DNA of 64,000 nucleotides from Myxococcota bacterium (GCA_022842935.1 JALHOP010000006.1:1-64000), one strand, 5' to 3'. Counted from the stretch's first letter, positions 44,147-53,459 are shown. The notes: generated by a model not told the origin, from the sequence alone. A program made the numbers and translations.

Positions 44147-44256
44147 CAACGGCGCCACGCGACACGCATCCCATTGGGAGACCTGTCGTTCGCCCAGTCG
44201 ACGAATGCACTCACTTCCTCGGGGCGCGGGCCGCCCACACTGTGGGCTCGCGTCAA

Positions 44257-44760
44257 TCAATGGTGATGATGTCCGCCTGGACCGTGTGGATGTCCGTGCG
44301 CGACTTCTTCTTTGCTCGCGTCCCGGATCGACACGAGCTCGATCTTGAAGTGCAACGTTTCACCGGCGAGCGGGTGGTTACGGTCGATGTGCACCGTGTC
44401 CTTGTCTACCGCTGTGACCCAGACCGGCATGATCGAGCCGTCCGGAGCTTCGGCGGTGAACTGCGCTCCAACCTCGATCTCGATGTCGGCGGGAAACGAG
44501 TTACGCGGAACCGATTGCGACGCGCGCGCGTCGCGAACGCCGTAGCCGTCTTCTGGCGCGATTTGAGCGTCGAACTTGTCGCCGATGGTCTTGCCTTCCA
44601 TCTGTCGCTCGAGCCCTGGAACGATGTTCTCGGCGCCGTGCAGGTACATCATGGGCTCGCCGCCATGCGAGCTCTCGAGCTGTGCACCCTTCGAGTTCAT
44701 CAGGGTGTAGTGAAAGCCCACGACCTTATTGGCACCGACCACGTTCTTGCTGTTCGCCAC
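44257..44760 (-). CDS. slyD: FKBP-type peptidyl-prolyl isomerase SlyD
   Basis: SlyD, a cytoplasmic prolyl isomerase and metallochaperone, 167 residues. The FKBP part is split by an insert-in-flap domain: KVVGFHYTLMNSKGAQLESS, then MYLHGAENIVPGLERQMEG and PEDGYGVRDARASQSVPR, then the return HIDRNHPLAGETLHFKIELV. The C-terminus GHPHGPGGHHHH is a short nickel-binding tail. GTG 44760 was chosen because AAGGAG lies 6 bases upstream; the TTG at 44784 would put that site inside the gene. It converges with the Rieske gene. Confidence 0.95.
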   Translation of the reverse strand: MANSKNVVGANKVVGFHYTLMNSKGAQLESSHGGEPMMYLHGAENIVPGLERQMEGKTIGDKFDAQIAPEDGYGVRDARASQSVPRNSFPADIEIEVGAQFTAEAPDGSIMPVWVTAVDKDTVHIDRNHPLAGETLHFKIELVSIRDASKEEVAHGHPHGPGGHHHH

Positions 44761-45010
44761 GACGCGCTCCTTGTGCGTGTGCAATATCAGGGCGTTCGCC
44801 GACCCACAATGTCGAGCCCGAGAAGGTTCCTGGTCGACTCTTCAGGTGCTGCTTGGGCGGATTTCGTGTCGCAACTTGCGACGACGTGCTCGCCGTGATG
44901 CTTCCTGGCTTGCGTAGCGTGCGTGCCATGGGCTTTACACCGGCACGCGCTTTGCCATGCCTCGGTGCATGGCGAGCGTCCTGTTACTCCCTCTGTTCCG
45001 TGGCGTGAGG

Positions 45011-46822
45011 ATGCGCGACCCGCGTGAGGTACTGGCGAGCGTCTTCGGTTACCACGCCTTCCGTGGTGATCAGGCCGCCATCATCGACCACGTGGCGCAT
45101 GGGGGCGACGCGCTCGTCGTCATGCCAACAGGGGGAGGCAAGTCTCTTTGCTACCAGATACCCGCCCTCATGCGCTCGGGCATTGCGGTCGTTGTTTCGC
45201 CTCTCATCGCGTTGATGCAAGACCAGGTCGCCGCGCTCAAGCAGCTAGGCGTCCGCGCCGCTGTCTTGAATTCGACGCTCTCGCTCGACGAGGCGGCGGC
45301 AACTGAAGGCGCTATGCGCCGCGGCGAGCTCGACCTCGTTTACGTAGCGCCCGAACGCCTGGTGCTGCCTCGTTTCTTGAGCATTCTCGAGCGCAGCGAG
45401 CTCGCCCTCTTCGCCATCGACGAGGCGCATTGCGTCTCGCAGTGGGGGCACGACTTCCGGCCGGAATACCTGCAGCTCGCGGTGCTCGCCGAGAGATTTC
45501 CAGCGGTCCCTCGCGTTGCCTTGACCGCAACAGCGGATGAGCCAACGCGCAATGACATCATCGCACGGCTAAGCCTCGGCAAAGCTCGGCAGTTCATTAG
45601 TGGCTTCGACCGTCCCAATATTCGCTATAACGTTACGGCCAAGTCCAACCCCCGCGCTCAACTCGCGCGATTCCTCGCCGCGCATCGAGACGAGCCCGGA
45701 ATCATCTACTGTTTGTCGCGAAAGCGCGTCGATGACACGGCGGCGGCGTTGCACGGCGAAGGTTTGAACGTGCTGCCCTACCACGCGGGCCTCTCCGCGA
45801 GTGAACGCAACGCCAACCAAGAACGATTTCTGCGCGACGACAGTATGGTCATGGTCGCAACGGTCGCCTTCGGCATGGGCATCGATAAGCCCGATGTGCG
45901 GTTCGTCTTTCACGCCGACCCGCCAAAGAGCATCGAAGCCTACTATCAGGAGACCGGTCGCGCAGGTCGTGACGGTGCGCCCGCCGAAGCGCACATGCTG
46001 TACGGCCTGCAGGACATGGCCTTGCTTCGGCAGCTCCTCGCACGCGGCGACGGCGACGAGGCCCATCGTCGGGTCGAGCGTCACAAGCTCACCGCATTGT
46101 GGGGCTACTGCGAGAGCATGCGTTGCAGGCGCCAGGTGTTGCTCGAGTACTTCGGCGATACACGCGAGGTGACCTGCGGCAACTGCGACAGCTGCTTGAC
46201 GCCCGTGACGGGTTGGGACGGTACCGTAGCGGCCCAGAAGGCGCTTTCCGCGATCTACCGAACGGGACAACGTTATGGCGTTGGCTACCTCGTCGACGTC
46301 TTGCGGGGAGAGGGCAACGAACGCATCACGAGGGCAGGGCACGATACACTTGCGGTGTTCGGCGTGGGCAGAGACATCGAGGCCAGCACGTGGCAATCGG
46401 TGTTTCGGCAGCTCGTCGCGGGCGGCCTCGTCGAGGTCGACGTCGAAGGGCACGGCAGCCTGACACTTACCCCCGAGGCGCGGCCGGTGCTGCGCGGGGA
46501 GAAGTCGATTACGTTTCGACCCGACTTGCGACCATCCGCCAAAGCGGTTCGCGGCCCGCGCGCTGTCGAAGAAGATCTGTCCGACCCTGGTGACGTCGCG
46601 CTGTTCCACACCTTGCGCGGGAAGCGCCTCGAGCTCGCGAAGGCGCAAAACGTCCCGCCGTACGTCATCTTCCACGATCGCACGTTGCGCGAGATGGCTC
46701 GCAAGAAGCCCAAGAGTCTCGATGAGCTGGCGCGAGTCAGTGGCGTGGGCGCGAGTAAGCTCGAGCGTTACGGCGCTGATTTCGTGGCGCTCGTGGCGGC
46801 CCATGCGCACGTTGGTGCGTAG
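45011..46822 (+). CDS. recQ: ATP-dependent DNA helicase RecQ
   Basis: RecQ, a 3'-5' superfamily 2 helicase for recombination repair; 603 residues. Elements in order: Walker A in LVVMPTGGGKSLCYQIPAL, DEAH box in LFAIDEAHCVSQWGHDF, motif III VALTATADEPTR, motif VI in EAYYQETGRAGRDGAPAE, zinc-binding cysteines (CRRQVL, CGNCDSC), winged-helix RQC region, and an HRDC-like C-terminus (PPYVIFHDRTLREMARKK). Every canonical part is present. ATG 45011 is chosen to give the family-like start MRDPREVLASVFGY; ATG 44957 is further out. No nearby repair genes. Confidence 0.96.
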   Translation: MRDPREVLASVFGYHAFRGDQAAIIDHVAHGGDALVVMPTGGGKSLCYQIPALMRSGIAVVVSPLIALMQDQVAALKQLGVRAAVLNSTLSLDEAAATEGAMRRGELDLVYVAPERLVLPRFLSILERSELALFAIDEAHCVSQWGHDFRPEYLQLAVLAERFPAVPRVALTATADEPTRNDIIARLSLGKARQFISGFDRPNIRYNVTAKSNPRAQLARFLAAHRDEPGIIYCLSRKRVDDTAAALHGEGLNVLPYHAGLSASERNANQERFLRDDSMVMVATVAFGMGIDKPDVRFVFHADPPKSIEAYYQETGRAGRDGAPAEAHMLYGLQDMALLRQLLARGDGDEAHRRVERHKLTALWGYCESMRCRRQVLLEYFGDTREVTCGNCDSCLTPVTGWDGTVAAQKALSAIYRTGQRYGVGYLVDVLRGEGNERITRAGHDTLAVFGVGRDIEASTWQSVFRQLVAGGLVEVDVEGHGSLTLTPEARPVLRGEKSITFRPDLRPSAKAVRGPRAVEEDLSDPGDVALFHTLRGKRLELAKAQNVPPYVIFHDRTLREMARKKPKSLDELARVSGVGASKLERYGADFVALVAAHAHVGA

Positions 46823-46833
46823 GGGGAATTGCC

Positions 46834-47049
46834 ATGAAACAGAAGCGAACCGGTCGCAATACCGACCTTGCCGAGCCCCGTACACCCGCCGACGACCGTC
46901 GCGAGGTCGTCGAGAATGATCGCGACAGCGTTGCGACCGAGGGCAACAATCGTGCTCTCGGCGGCCATCACACCGAAGAGCTGCCGCGCTCGAAGAAGGG
47001 CGGCCGAGTTGGGCAACCCGACCGCCCCGAGAAACAGACGCGGCACTGA
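46834..47049 (+). CDS. Small highly charged protein
   Basis: A 71-residue product rich in Arg, Lys, Glu and Asp (MKQKRTGRNTDLAEPRTPAD; HTEELPRSKKGGRVGQ), lacking hydrophobic segments and probably disordered. It starts 11 bases after recQ, with AGGGGG 7-8 bases before ATG 46834, and may be co-transcribed. No family recognised; a DNA- or RNA-binding tail-like protein is one guess. Confidence 0.55.
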   Translation: MKQKRTGRNTDLAEPRTPADDRREVVENDRDSVATEGNNRALGGHHTEELPRSKKGGRVGQPDRPEKQTRH

Positions 47050-47057
47050 GCCAATGA

Positions 47058-47567
47058 TTAGATGGTGAGCGCGCCGGTGCGCATCAGGTACGCGAGGCGC
47101 TGGCGCTGCTCGTCGTCCAAGATGGCATGCACCCGCCGCAACGCATCTTGCACTGCGTTGCGCACGTGGTCAGCGCTCTTCACCCGCTCTTCTCCGGCCG
47201 CTTTTGCCTTTGGCTCGTCGAAGGTCGGCGAGGCGAGGGCCTCGGCCATCGCGTTGACCGTCCGTCGGTAGTCGACGGCCGCCTGCGCGCGCTCGGTCTT
47301 GAGGTCATTCAAGATGACCGCGAGCTTCTCGACCTGGTCGTCGGTTAGCTCGAGCTTGTGCGCCATGAACCGAAGCGGCCTGCGGACTCCGAAGTTGACG
47401 CTTTCACCATCGTCACCACCCCAGCCTTCGGGCGGTCCACGGTGGCGACTGTGGGCGAAGTAGCCCTCGCGAGGGTCGCCTGGTGAGGCAACTACGTCGC
47501 CGGGGTGAGCATAGACGTTGGACTGACAGTGATGGTGGCGACGCCACCAATAAGGAAAACCACGCAT
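47058..47567 (-). CDS. Spy/CpxP-like protein without signal peptide
   Basis: A 169-residue protein whose C-terminal 110 residues are of the LTXXQ/Spy type: KLELTDDQVEKLAVILNDLK, TERAQAAVDYRRTVNAM, and KSADHVRNAVQDALRRVHAI followed by LDDEQRQRLAYLM. The N-terminus is aromatic and His-rich (MRGFPYWWRRHHHCQSN), then a Gly/Pro/His-rich linker. Canonical Spy and CpxP are periplasmic; this one has no signal peptide, so it may act in the cytoplasm, possibly binding metal through its histidines (inference). ATG 47567 has GGAG 6 bases upstream; the open frame extends to 47681. Confidence 0.8.
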   Translation of the reverse strand: MRGFPYWWRRHHHCQSNVYAHPGDVVASPGDPREGYFAHSRHRGPPEGWGGDDGESVNFGVRRPLRFMAHKLELTDDQVEKLAVILNDLKTERAQAAVDYRRTVNAMAEALASPTFDEPKAKAAGEERVKSADHVRNAVQDALRRVHAILDDEQRQRLAYLMRTGALTI

Positions 47568-47710
47568 TTCACACTCCACGCGCCGGAGCTTTCGCTTCCA
47601 GCGGGGTTCGACAGGCACCGTCGTTGCGACAAGCACCCGGCGTGGGCGATATGCCTCACGCAAACGTAGAATAAATCGCATCAGCGGCCTTGAGAAGGTG
47701 TGGGCCCGGT

Positions 47711-49900
47711 CTACGGGGCGATTCGCACCGGTGGCGCGGCGCGGGTCCAGCGTGTCGCTGCCTCGTGGATGATCGCGATCTGCTGCGGCAGGCGCGACAA
47801 GCGCAACGCCAACGTTGGCGAAACGTCGCCCACCGGCTCGAAGGCGGGCAGTGGGGCAGGCCGCCGTTCGGCGCGCATCGCGTTCTCAAGGTCGCCCAGC
47901 ACGAGGTCGATCCGCTTACGTAACACCTCGAGGCGGGGAATCGGTACGCTCGCTTCGAGCGCTCGCGCGGCTGCGAGCGCGCTGCAGGTCGCTCCCAAGC
48001 GCCTCCCGTAGAGCAGCAGAGTCATCATCGGCTCGAGTCCCTTGCCATCAGCGCCGATCTCTGCGAGCCGTCGCTGCAAGGAAGCCTCTGCGAGGTTGAG
48101 CTTCAGACCGTAGCCGCGACGCGCGTCCATGAGACTTGCCTGCGTGGCGGGCGTTGGGTCTTCGACGGCGCGCATGGCCTCATCGAAGTAGGTGCGCATC
48201 GCGCCGATCGTGTCTGCTATCGCATCCGGAAGGTGCTCCGATTCGCGCTGCGGCCAGAAAAGTCTGGAACCGATGAGCGCGAGGACACCACCGATGACGG
48301 TGTTGATGATGCGGAGCTCTGGCAGGTGGACGTCGTAGGCGCGCACCTCGGCCAGCAGCACGAAGGTCGGTGTCAGAAAAAATGCGTAGAGGCCGTAGTT
48401 GAGCTGCAGCACGGAAGCGCACACGCCAGCCAGTACGGTCGCGACCACGAGTAGGGCTGCTTCGGTCTGTACGTAGGCCATCATCAAGGCGGTCGCGATG
48501 CCGCCGAACGCGGTCCCGGCGATGCGCTGAAGTGTCTTGACCGCTGTTGCGACAGTGTAGGGTTGCAACAAGATGACGACGTTCAGAGTGACCCAATAGC
48601 CGCGCTCGAGCTCGAAGTATTGGGTAATGATCACCGCGATGGTGGCCATGATGCAGACGCGCATGGCGTGACGCACCTGCAGCGGATGCGTGCGTAGGTC
48701 CTCGACGATGCGGCGAAGCAGCGGTACGCGAGGTTCCTCGGTACCGGGCGCCACCGGGGCTTGCACGGTCGCAGTGATGCGCGACTCGTACAGACGGTCG
48801 GTCGTATCATATGCGTTAGCGATGCCGTCGCGCAGGCGCATCATCACGGCGGCAACGTGGCGACCATGTAACGCTTCCGCGGACGCCGAGTCGTCGGCTG
48901 GCGGTACCTCACTGCCGATGAGCGTCCAGTCGATGCGTGGTTCGCCCAGCCGGCCCTCGGCCTCGATGCGGCGCGCCAGCTCGTCGAGGCATTCTTCGAC
49001 GCGCTTGAGCGCGTTGCCGACCGCGGCGTGCATCGCGCTCGCATGCGGATCGCGACTTGCGTTGTCGAGCACGTCTTCGAGAGCGACGACTGCGCTGAAC
49101 AACAGATCGATGTTTTGTAGCAACACCAAGAGCAGGGCACCGCGGCCGCTCTCGCCTCGCCGCCCGCGACGTGTAGCGGCGAGTACGGCGCGGGCGGCTT
49201 CGATGCTGTCACGAATGGGGCCGTGACCCCGTGAGACCGTTGTGAGCCAATCGGCCGTGCCTAACGCGTAATTCGGCGCGTGGACCAGGCGCGCGTGCGC
49301 CGCAACCGCCTGGTAACAGCGCGCCACCGCCCTTCGCGCCGGGCGGTAAACACGCACGGGCCAGAAAAGCAGCGCCAGTAACATCGCCCAGGTCCCGCCT
49401 AGCAGTGTCGCGAGTCCGCGCTCGACCACGACATCGAGCGCAGGGGAGCCAGGCGGATAACCGAGCGAGATGCAGAAGAGGACTGCGGTGGTTGTGCCAC
49501 CGGCGGCGGCGACGGGGCTCAACACGCCGACGAGGTTGAAGAGCGCTGCGCAGACGAACATGCCGAGCGGTGCGAGCCACACGAGCTCGTGTGACGCGCC
49601 GCCGACGAGGGCGGCGAGCGCGACTGCTAGAGCGCTCGCTAGCGTGGCGCCGCCCATAGTTTGGGCGCGGGTCCGGTAGGAGCCTCCTTTGTCCGCGATG
49701 GCGATCATGAAGCCCGCGCTGCTCATCCATGTCGTCGCGGTGGGGCTCACCAGAGGGCCCAGAACCAGGGGCACGACGGTGGCGAGAGCCGTGCGGACCC
49801 CGAGCATCAGCGCAGGCTTGCCCGGCGAAAACTTCAGGGTCTCGCGGAGCTGGTGGCCGAGTTGTTGACCGAGCTCAGAGGCGCTCCGTGGGAGCTTCAC
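47711..49900 (-). CDS. FUSC-family membrane transporter
   Basis: A 729-residue inner-membrane protein of the FUSC (fusaric acid resistance/aromatic efflux-like) family. The N-terminal half has about six hydrophobic helices (LATVVPLVLGPLVSP; GATLASALAVALAALVGG; MLLALLFWPVRVYRPARRA). A cytoplasmic stretch of about 200 residues follows, then a second membrane half (IMATIAVIITQYFELERGYW; VNVVILLQPYTVATAVKTLQ is broken here for length) and a helical C-terminus. The repeated helix-rich halves match the family. GTG 49900 has GAGG about 8 bases upstream. It is the last gene of a possible operon with the sigma-like, Hsp70 and phosphoesterase genes. Substrate unknown. Confidence 0.9.
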   Translation of the reverse strand: MKLPRSASELGQQLGHQLRETLKFSPGKPALMLGVRTALATVVPLVLGPLVSPTATTWMSSAGFMIAIADKGGSYRTRAQTMGGATLASALAVALAALVGGASHELVWLAPLGMFVCAALFNLVGVLSPVAAAGGTTTAVLFCISLGYPPGSPALDVVVERGLATLLGGTWAMLLALLFWPVRVYRPARRAVARCYQAVAAHARLVHAPNYALGTADWLTTVSRGHGPIRDSIEAARAVLAATRRGRRGESGRGALLLVLLQNIDLLFSAVVALEDVLDNASRDPHASAMHAAVGNALKRVEECLDELARRIEAEGRLGEPRIDWTLIGSEVPPADDSASAEALHGRHVAAVMMRLRDGIANAYDTTDRLYESRITATVQAPVAPGTEEPRVPLLRRIVEDLRTHPLQVRHAMRVCIMATIAVIITQYFELERGYWVTLNVVILLQPYTVATAVKTLQRIAGTAFGGIATALMMAYVQTEAALLVVATVLAGVCASVLQLNYGLYAFFLTPTFVLLAEVRAYDVHLPELRIINTVIGGVLALIGSRLFWPQRESEHLPDAIADTIGAMRTYFDEAMRAVEDPTPATQASLMDARRGYGLKLNLAEASLQRRLAEIGADGKGLEPMMTLLLYGRRLGATCSALAAARALEASVPIPRLEVLRKRIDLVLGDLENAMRAERRPAPLPAFEPVGDVSPTLALRLSRLPQQIAIIHEAATRWTRAAPPVRIAP

Positions 49901-49975
49901 GTCGACGTCCTCGCGCGCACTCCTAGCGAGATCCCCGTGATGCGCCCTTTGGCCCCGGTGCTGAGATCGGCGGAG

Positions 49976-50467
49976 CTAGTCTGGGTGAGCCGCCAGAGCG
50001 CGGGCCCACAGGCGCTGCTTGGTCGCTTCGATACGTTCCTGAACGGTCGTCTGAGACTCCGCGAGGACCGTCGCGATCTCGACGGGACCGTACCCCAGCA
50101 CATGCAGGTCCAGAGCGCAGCGGTCGACATCGGCGATTTCGTCGCTCCCGCTGGCAGTCTGCTCGTGACCGTCGAAGCCCGCGGCGAATGCCTCTTCGAC
50201 GGCAAGCTCGAGCCAAGCGAGAAATGGTGTACCGCTCGCTTGCAGCGCGCTGATTCGCCGGATCGCGAGGCTAGCGCTTGCCCAGGCGCGGTCTTCGCTG
50301 ATGACACACTGCCGCTCTCCGAACACGCGTGCCCGCACCAACCGGTTGACGACTCCACCGTAACGTGACTCGAGAGCGCCAAGAGCAAGACGGTCGCCGC
50401 GTGCGGCGGCGAGCACCAGGTCGTCGATGAGCTCGCTGTTGGTGGTGTGGGCGGTGTTGCTTGCCAT
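49976..50467 (-). CDS. Sigma-70-like regulator (region 2/4-type), divergent
   Basis: A 163-residue protein. Residues 20-50 (LAAARGDRLALGALESRYG, then RLVRARVFG) resemble the start of sigma region 2. Residues 125-160 (GYGPVEIATVLAESQTTVQE, RIEATKQRLWAR) resemble a region-4 helix-turn-helix. The middle is not conserved, and the -10-binding motif is not clear, so it may be a degenerate sigma factor or a sigma-like DNA-binding protein. ATG 50467 has GAGG 9 bases upstream. It lies 76 bases downstream of the Hsp70 gene and 75 bases before the FUSC gene. Confidence 0.65.
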   Translation of the reverse strand: MASNTAHTTNSELIDDLVLAAARGDRLALGALESRYGGVVNRLVRARVFGERQCVISEDRAWASASLAIRRISALQASGTPFLAWLELAVEEAFAAGFDGHEQTASGSDEIADVDRCALDLHVLGYGPVEIATVLAESQTTVQERIEATKQRLWARALAAHPD

Positions 50468-50543
50468 GGGTACTGTCCTCGGTGCGCGTGTGGGCACTCG
50501 CAGGAAGACAACGGCGCGAAGCGTCCACATCTTGAGCGCTCTC

Positions 50544-51833
50544 TCACGCCGTTGCGCCAAAAACGTCGCGGGCCACCAGCGCAAGGCCCCTGCCGACCGT
50601 GGTCATCTCTTCGCCACCCCTTACCTTTTCGACGCCGAACCTGTCGCTGAAGAGCTTGCGAACAGCGGGGACGAGCGACGTTCCTCCGGTCATGAAAACC
50701 CGGTCGACTGCCGCAGCGTCGAGGTTTGCTCGCGCTAGCACGCGGTCGGTGGCTTCCGCGATAGCGGCTAGATCTGGAGCGATCCATGTCTCGAGCTCGG
50801 CGCGAGTGACCTCGACCCGCAATGCCGCGGCTTGAAAGTCGATGACCGTCGTGGGCGCGCTCGACAGGTCCACTTTTGCTCGCTCCACGGCGCGGTGCAG
50901 CGCGTAGCCCAGGTCTTCGTCGATGATGCGATAGAGGGTCTCGACCTGCTCGGCGGCATACGCGTTCTCGAGGATGTCCTCGAGAAGCGTCATCGTCTTC
51001 GCCGACTTGAGGAACGACAAGAGATGCCAGCGGGAGAGCGAGTTGAAGATCCAGAGTGGCACGTCCGCGTCACCACCGAACGTCTTGTAGCGCGTGCCGA
51101 GGCCCAGGCGCGGCGCGATGGCGTGCTTGATGATGCGCTGATCGAAGGCATCGCCCGCGAGCGCGACGCCGTCGCTCGCGCGCACCGCGCGAGGCTCACC
51201 CGCTCTGGCACGTGAACGAGCCCCCGGTCCGACGTCGATCAGGCAGAGATCCGTGGTGCCGCCGCCGAAGTCGGCGATGAGCACGAGCTCGTCGCGATCG
51301 AGGCGCTGCTCGTAGCCGTACGCTGCGGCGACGGGTTCGAGCTCGAAGCGCACGTCGTCGAAGCCTGCCAACGCAAACGCACGCCGCAAGCGTTCCTCGC
51401 CGAGTGCATCGCCCTGCGCGTCGGCATCGTCGTTGACGAAGTGAACGGGCCGGCCCACGACGGCTCGATTTGGCAGCTCCCGCCCTGCGCCTTCGCGCAG
51501 CGCACCGACGATGTGCGCGACCAGCTGCTCGAGCTGGTACACACGATTGAATATGTTGGTCGATTTGAACGTGCGGCTCGCCATGTGCGACTTGATCGAT
51601 TGGATGAACCGACCGCGACCGTCGCAGGCAAGATAAGCGTTGATCGCAGCCATGCCGATTGCCGGCGGCGCGGGATAGCCATCGACGCGTGCGTCGGGGT
51701 CGAAGTACAGAACCGAGCGCACGGTTTCGTAGCCGACGCCCGCGACCTCATACCGCGTGAGCTCGACATGACCCGTGCGATCCGCGACCGCGAGCGCGCT
51801 GTTGGTGGTGCCAAAGTCGATACCGACGAACAT
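50544..51833 (-). CDS. Short Hsp70-family protein (YegD-like)
   Basis: An Hsp70-type ATPase without the C-terminal substrate-binding domain; 429 residues, comparable to YegD. Visible: phosphate 1 motif in MFVGIDFGTTNSALAVADR, phosphate 2 in VLIADFGGGTTDLCLIDV, adenosine motif in RVFMTGGTSLVPAVRKLF, and the long insert of the family between them. It can bind ATP but probably does not chaperone in the DnaK manner. ATG 51833 lies 14 bases after the stop of the phosphoesterase gene, so the two are cotranscribed. Confidence 0.93.
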   Translation of the reverse strand: MFVGIDFGTTNSALAVADRTGHVELTRYEVAGVGYETVRSVLYFDPDARVDGYPAPPAIGMAAINAYLACDGRGRFIQSIKSHMASRTFKSTNIFNRVYQLEQLVAHIVGALREGAGRELPNRAVVGRPVHFVNDDADAQGDALGEERLRRAFALAGFDDVRFELEPVAAAYGYEQRLDRDELVLIADFGGGTTDLCLIDVGPGARSRARAGEPRAVRASDGVALAGDAFDQRIIKHAIAPRLGLGTRYKTFGGDADVPLWIFNSLSRWHLLSFLKSAKTMTLLEDILENAYAAEQVETLYRIIDEDLGYALHRAVERAKVDLSSAPTTVIDFQAAALRVEVTRAELETWIAPDLAAIAEATDRVLARANLDAAAVDRVFMTGGTSLVPAVRKLFSDRFGVEKVRGGEEMTTVGRGLALVARDVFGATA

Positions 51834-51847
51834 TCTAGCAGCGCCCC

Positions 51848-52948
51848 CTACAGGCGGACGCCGTCGAGCGGCAAGATGTCGTAGGCCGACACCGGAACGC
51901 GGTTGATGTCGCCGTCGATGAGCAATAGCGACGTCTTGGCGTGTGAAGCCGCCCCGACGCGATAGCGGACATCTTCGCCGTCAACGGACAATGAGCGAAT
52001 GAATCCGGCCGCAGCGTTGGCCGTGGGAACGTCGGTCCAGCGCGGCATCTCCTTCACACAGCGTGCGTGACTGGTATGACCACAAGCCTGGCGGAGGTCT
52101 GGCACGAGGGTGCGCGGGTCGAAGCGACGGACACGCTCGGGGTTCATTTCCCAGTGGCGATCGAGGATGCCGTCCCGATCCGGGTCGGCTGGGCGATGGT
52201 AAATGAGTCCGCCGCCCTCGTGGCCGCTGACGCCGAAGACGCAAAGGGGTGCCAGCTCGAGTGGCTCTTGCGCGTCAACGCTCCACGCGGGCGCCGCGCG
52301 TTCGACGGCGACCGTCAGGTAGGCATTGAGCGCATCGGCGATGACGGGTGCAGTGGTCGCGGCGATATCGGCGTTCGCGAGGTCCACCGTCGTGACGCCG
52401 GCGTGGGTGATGAGGAGATCTTCACCGTCCCGCCAGGCGACGACCGCCAGACCGACCCGCCCGTCCATGAGCAATCGTTGGATCAGCGTACGCTGTTCGA
52501 CCATGAACGCCGCGAAGTCACGCAGCGCGACCTCTGGCGTCGGCACGCGCGGATGGGTCGCGAGGAACTTTTCGCGGAGCTCGGGTCGCAGTACTACCTG
52601 CCTTGCGAGATGTTGCGCGGCGCGAAAGCTCTCCTCGCTTTCGTATGCGAGCTCTTGCACGCGCGCCATATCGTGATTGCCAAGGAGCATGACGGTCTGC
52701 TCCGGCGGATGCTCGGCGAGCCAGCGCACGATGCGGGTTCCCTCGCGGCCAATGACGTGGGCGTTCTCGTCGTCGACGACACCGAAGTCGAAGTAGTCCC
52801 CGACTGTCACCAAGCCAACGTCGTTCGCAAGCCGACCATCCGGGCGCAAGAGCTCGTGTCGCGCCAAGACCTGCATGAAGCGCGCGAAGGTCGTTTGGAG
52901 GTCACCGATTGCGAACCAGCGTCGCTCGTTACGGACGTTCTTCATCAT
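51848..52948 (-). CDS. Calcineurin-type metallophosphoesterase
   Basis: A 366-residue phosphoesterase. The metal-site motifs appear in order: GDLQ in WFAIGDLQTTFARFMQVL (a variant of GDxH, as in ApaH-like GDLQG), GDYFD in VTVGDYFDFGVVDDE, GNHD in TVMLLGNHDMARVQELA, and later histidines in LLITHAGVTTVDLA and VFGVSGHEGGG. The C-terminal 80 residues have HTSHARCVKEMPRW and a beta-rich end. The start is uncertain among 52948, 52945 and 52966; none has a good RBS, and the open frame further out runs through an opposite-strand gene. Substrate could be a phosphoprotein or a nucleotide. Confidence 0.88.
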   Translation of the reverse strand: MMKNVRNERRWFAIGDLQTTFARFMQVLARHELLRPDGRLANDVGLVTVGDYFDFGVVDDENAHVIGREGTRIVRWLAEHPPEQTVMLLGNHDMARVQELAYESEESFRAAQHLARQVVLRPELREKFLATHPRVPTPEVALRDFAAFMVEQRTLIQRLLMDGRVGLAVVAWRDGEDLLITHAGVTTVDLANADIAATTAPVIADALNAYLTVAVERAAPAWSVDAQEPLELAPLCVFGVSGHEGGGLIYHRPADPDRDGILDRHWEMNPERVRRFDPRTLVPDLRQACGHTSHARCVKEMPRWTDVPTANAAAGFIRSLSVDGEDVRYRVGAASHAKTSLLLIDGDINRVPVSAYDILPLDGVRL

Positions 52949-53087
52949 TCTTCGACGCCGTGGCATGGGTGGCCCACCCAGCCCGGTGGCTTGCATCGTA
53001 CGACGGATGAGGCCAAACGGACAAACGCGCCGACGGTGGGCGCGACAACCCCTGGCGACTGCCGATGGGTTCGACGTGGAGTAAGTG

Positions 53088-53459
53088 ATGACGTTGCTGG
53101 TCGCGTGGTTCGTTCTGTCGCTCGCAGTTTGGCTGACCTCCCTCATCTTGCCTGGCTTCAAGGTTCGCGGCTTCATGGGCGCCATCCTCGTTGCCGCTGT
53201 GTTCGGCGTCCTCAACTACCTGCTGGGCTGGCTGCTCTTCGTGGTGATTGGCGTGGGCACACTGGGCATCGGCTTCGTGCTCGCGTTCATCACCCGCTGG
53301 ATCGTCGACGCGATTCTTCTGAAGGTCACTAGCGCCATGACGCGCTCGCTCGAGGTGAAGAGCTTCGGTTGGGCGATGGCGGCGGCTTTCGTGATGGCGA
53401 TGATCGGCACCGCCGCCCAGCATATGCTCGCGCACCCGCATCATCCGTACCGCATCTAG
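53088..53459 (+). CDS. Phage-holin-family (DUF360-type) membrane protein
   Basis: A 123-residue membrane protein with four hydrophobic helices (MTLLVAWFVLSLAVWLTSL; GFMGAILVAAVFGVLNYLL; LFVVIGVGTLGIGFVLAFIT; AMAAAFVMAMIGTA). The first helix, the 'LPGfkV.gf..Ail.A.vlg.lN' pattern and the shape fit the phage holin superfamily IV-like, a family of small bacterial membrane proteins seldom linked to phage. ATG 53088 has GGAG 6 bases upstream. It is upstream of the ExbB/ExbD genes and points the same way, separated by a hairpin. Confidence 0.85.
   Translation: MTLLVAWFVLSLAVWLTSLILPGFKVRGFMGAILVAAVFGVLNYLLGWLLFVVIGVGTLGIGFVLAFITRWIVDAILLKVTSAMTRSLEVKSFGWAMAAAFVMAMIGTAAQHMLAHPHHPYRI

Noticed and set aside
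44231-44250. GC-rich inverted repeat between the Rieske and slyD genes
   Set aside because: Short stem with a 3-base loop and no T-run; not called a terminator.
45569-46885. A 438-codon minus-strand open frame
   Set aside because: Fully antisense to recQ, whose motifs are all intact in the plus frame.
52067-53332. A 421-codon plus-strand open frame
   Set aside because: Antisense to the phosphoesterase gene; the minus frame has all the metal motifs.
53088-53459. Prophage hint from the holin-like gene
   Set aside because: No other phage genes are nearby; this family is common as a plain membrane protein in bacterial chromosomes.
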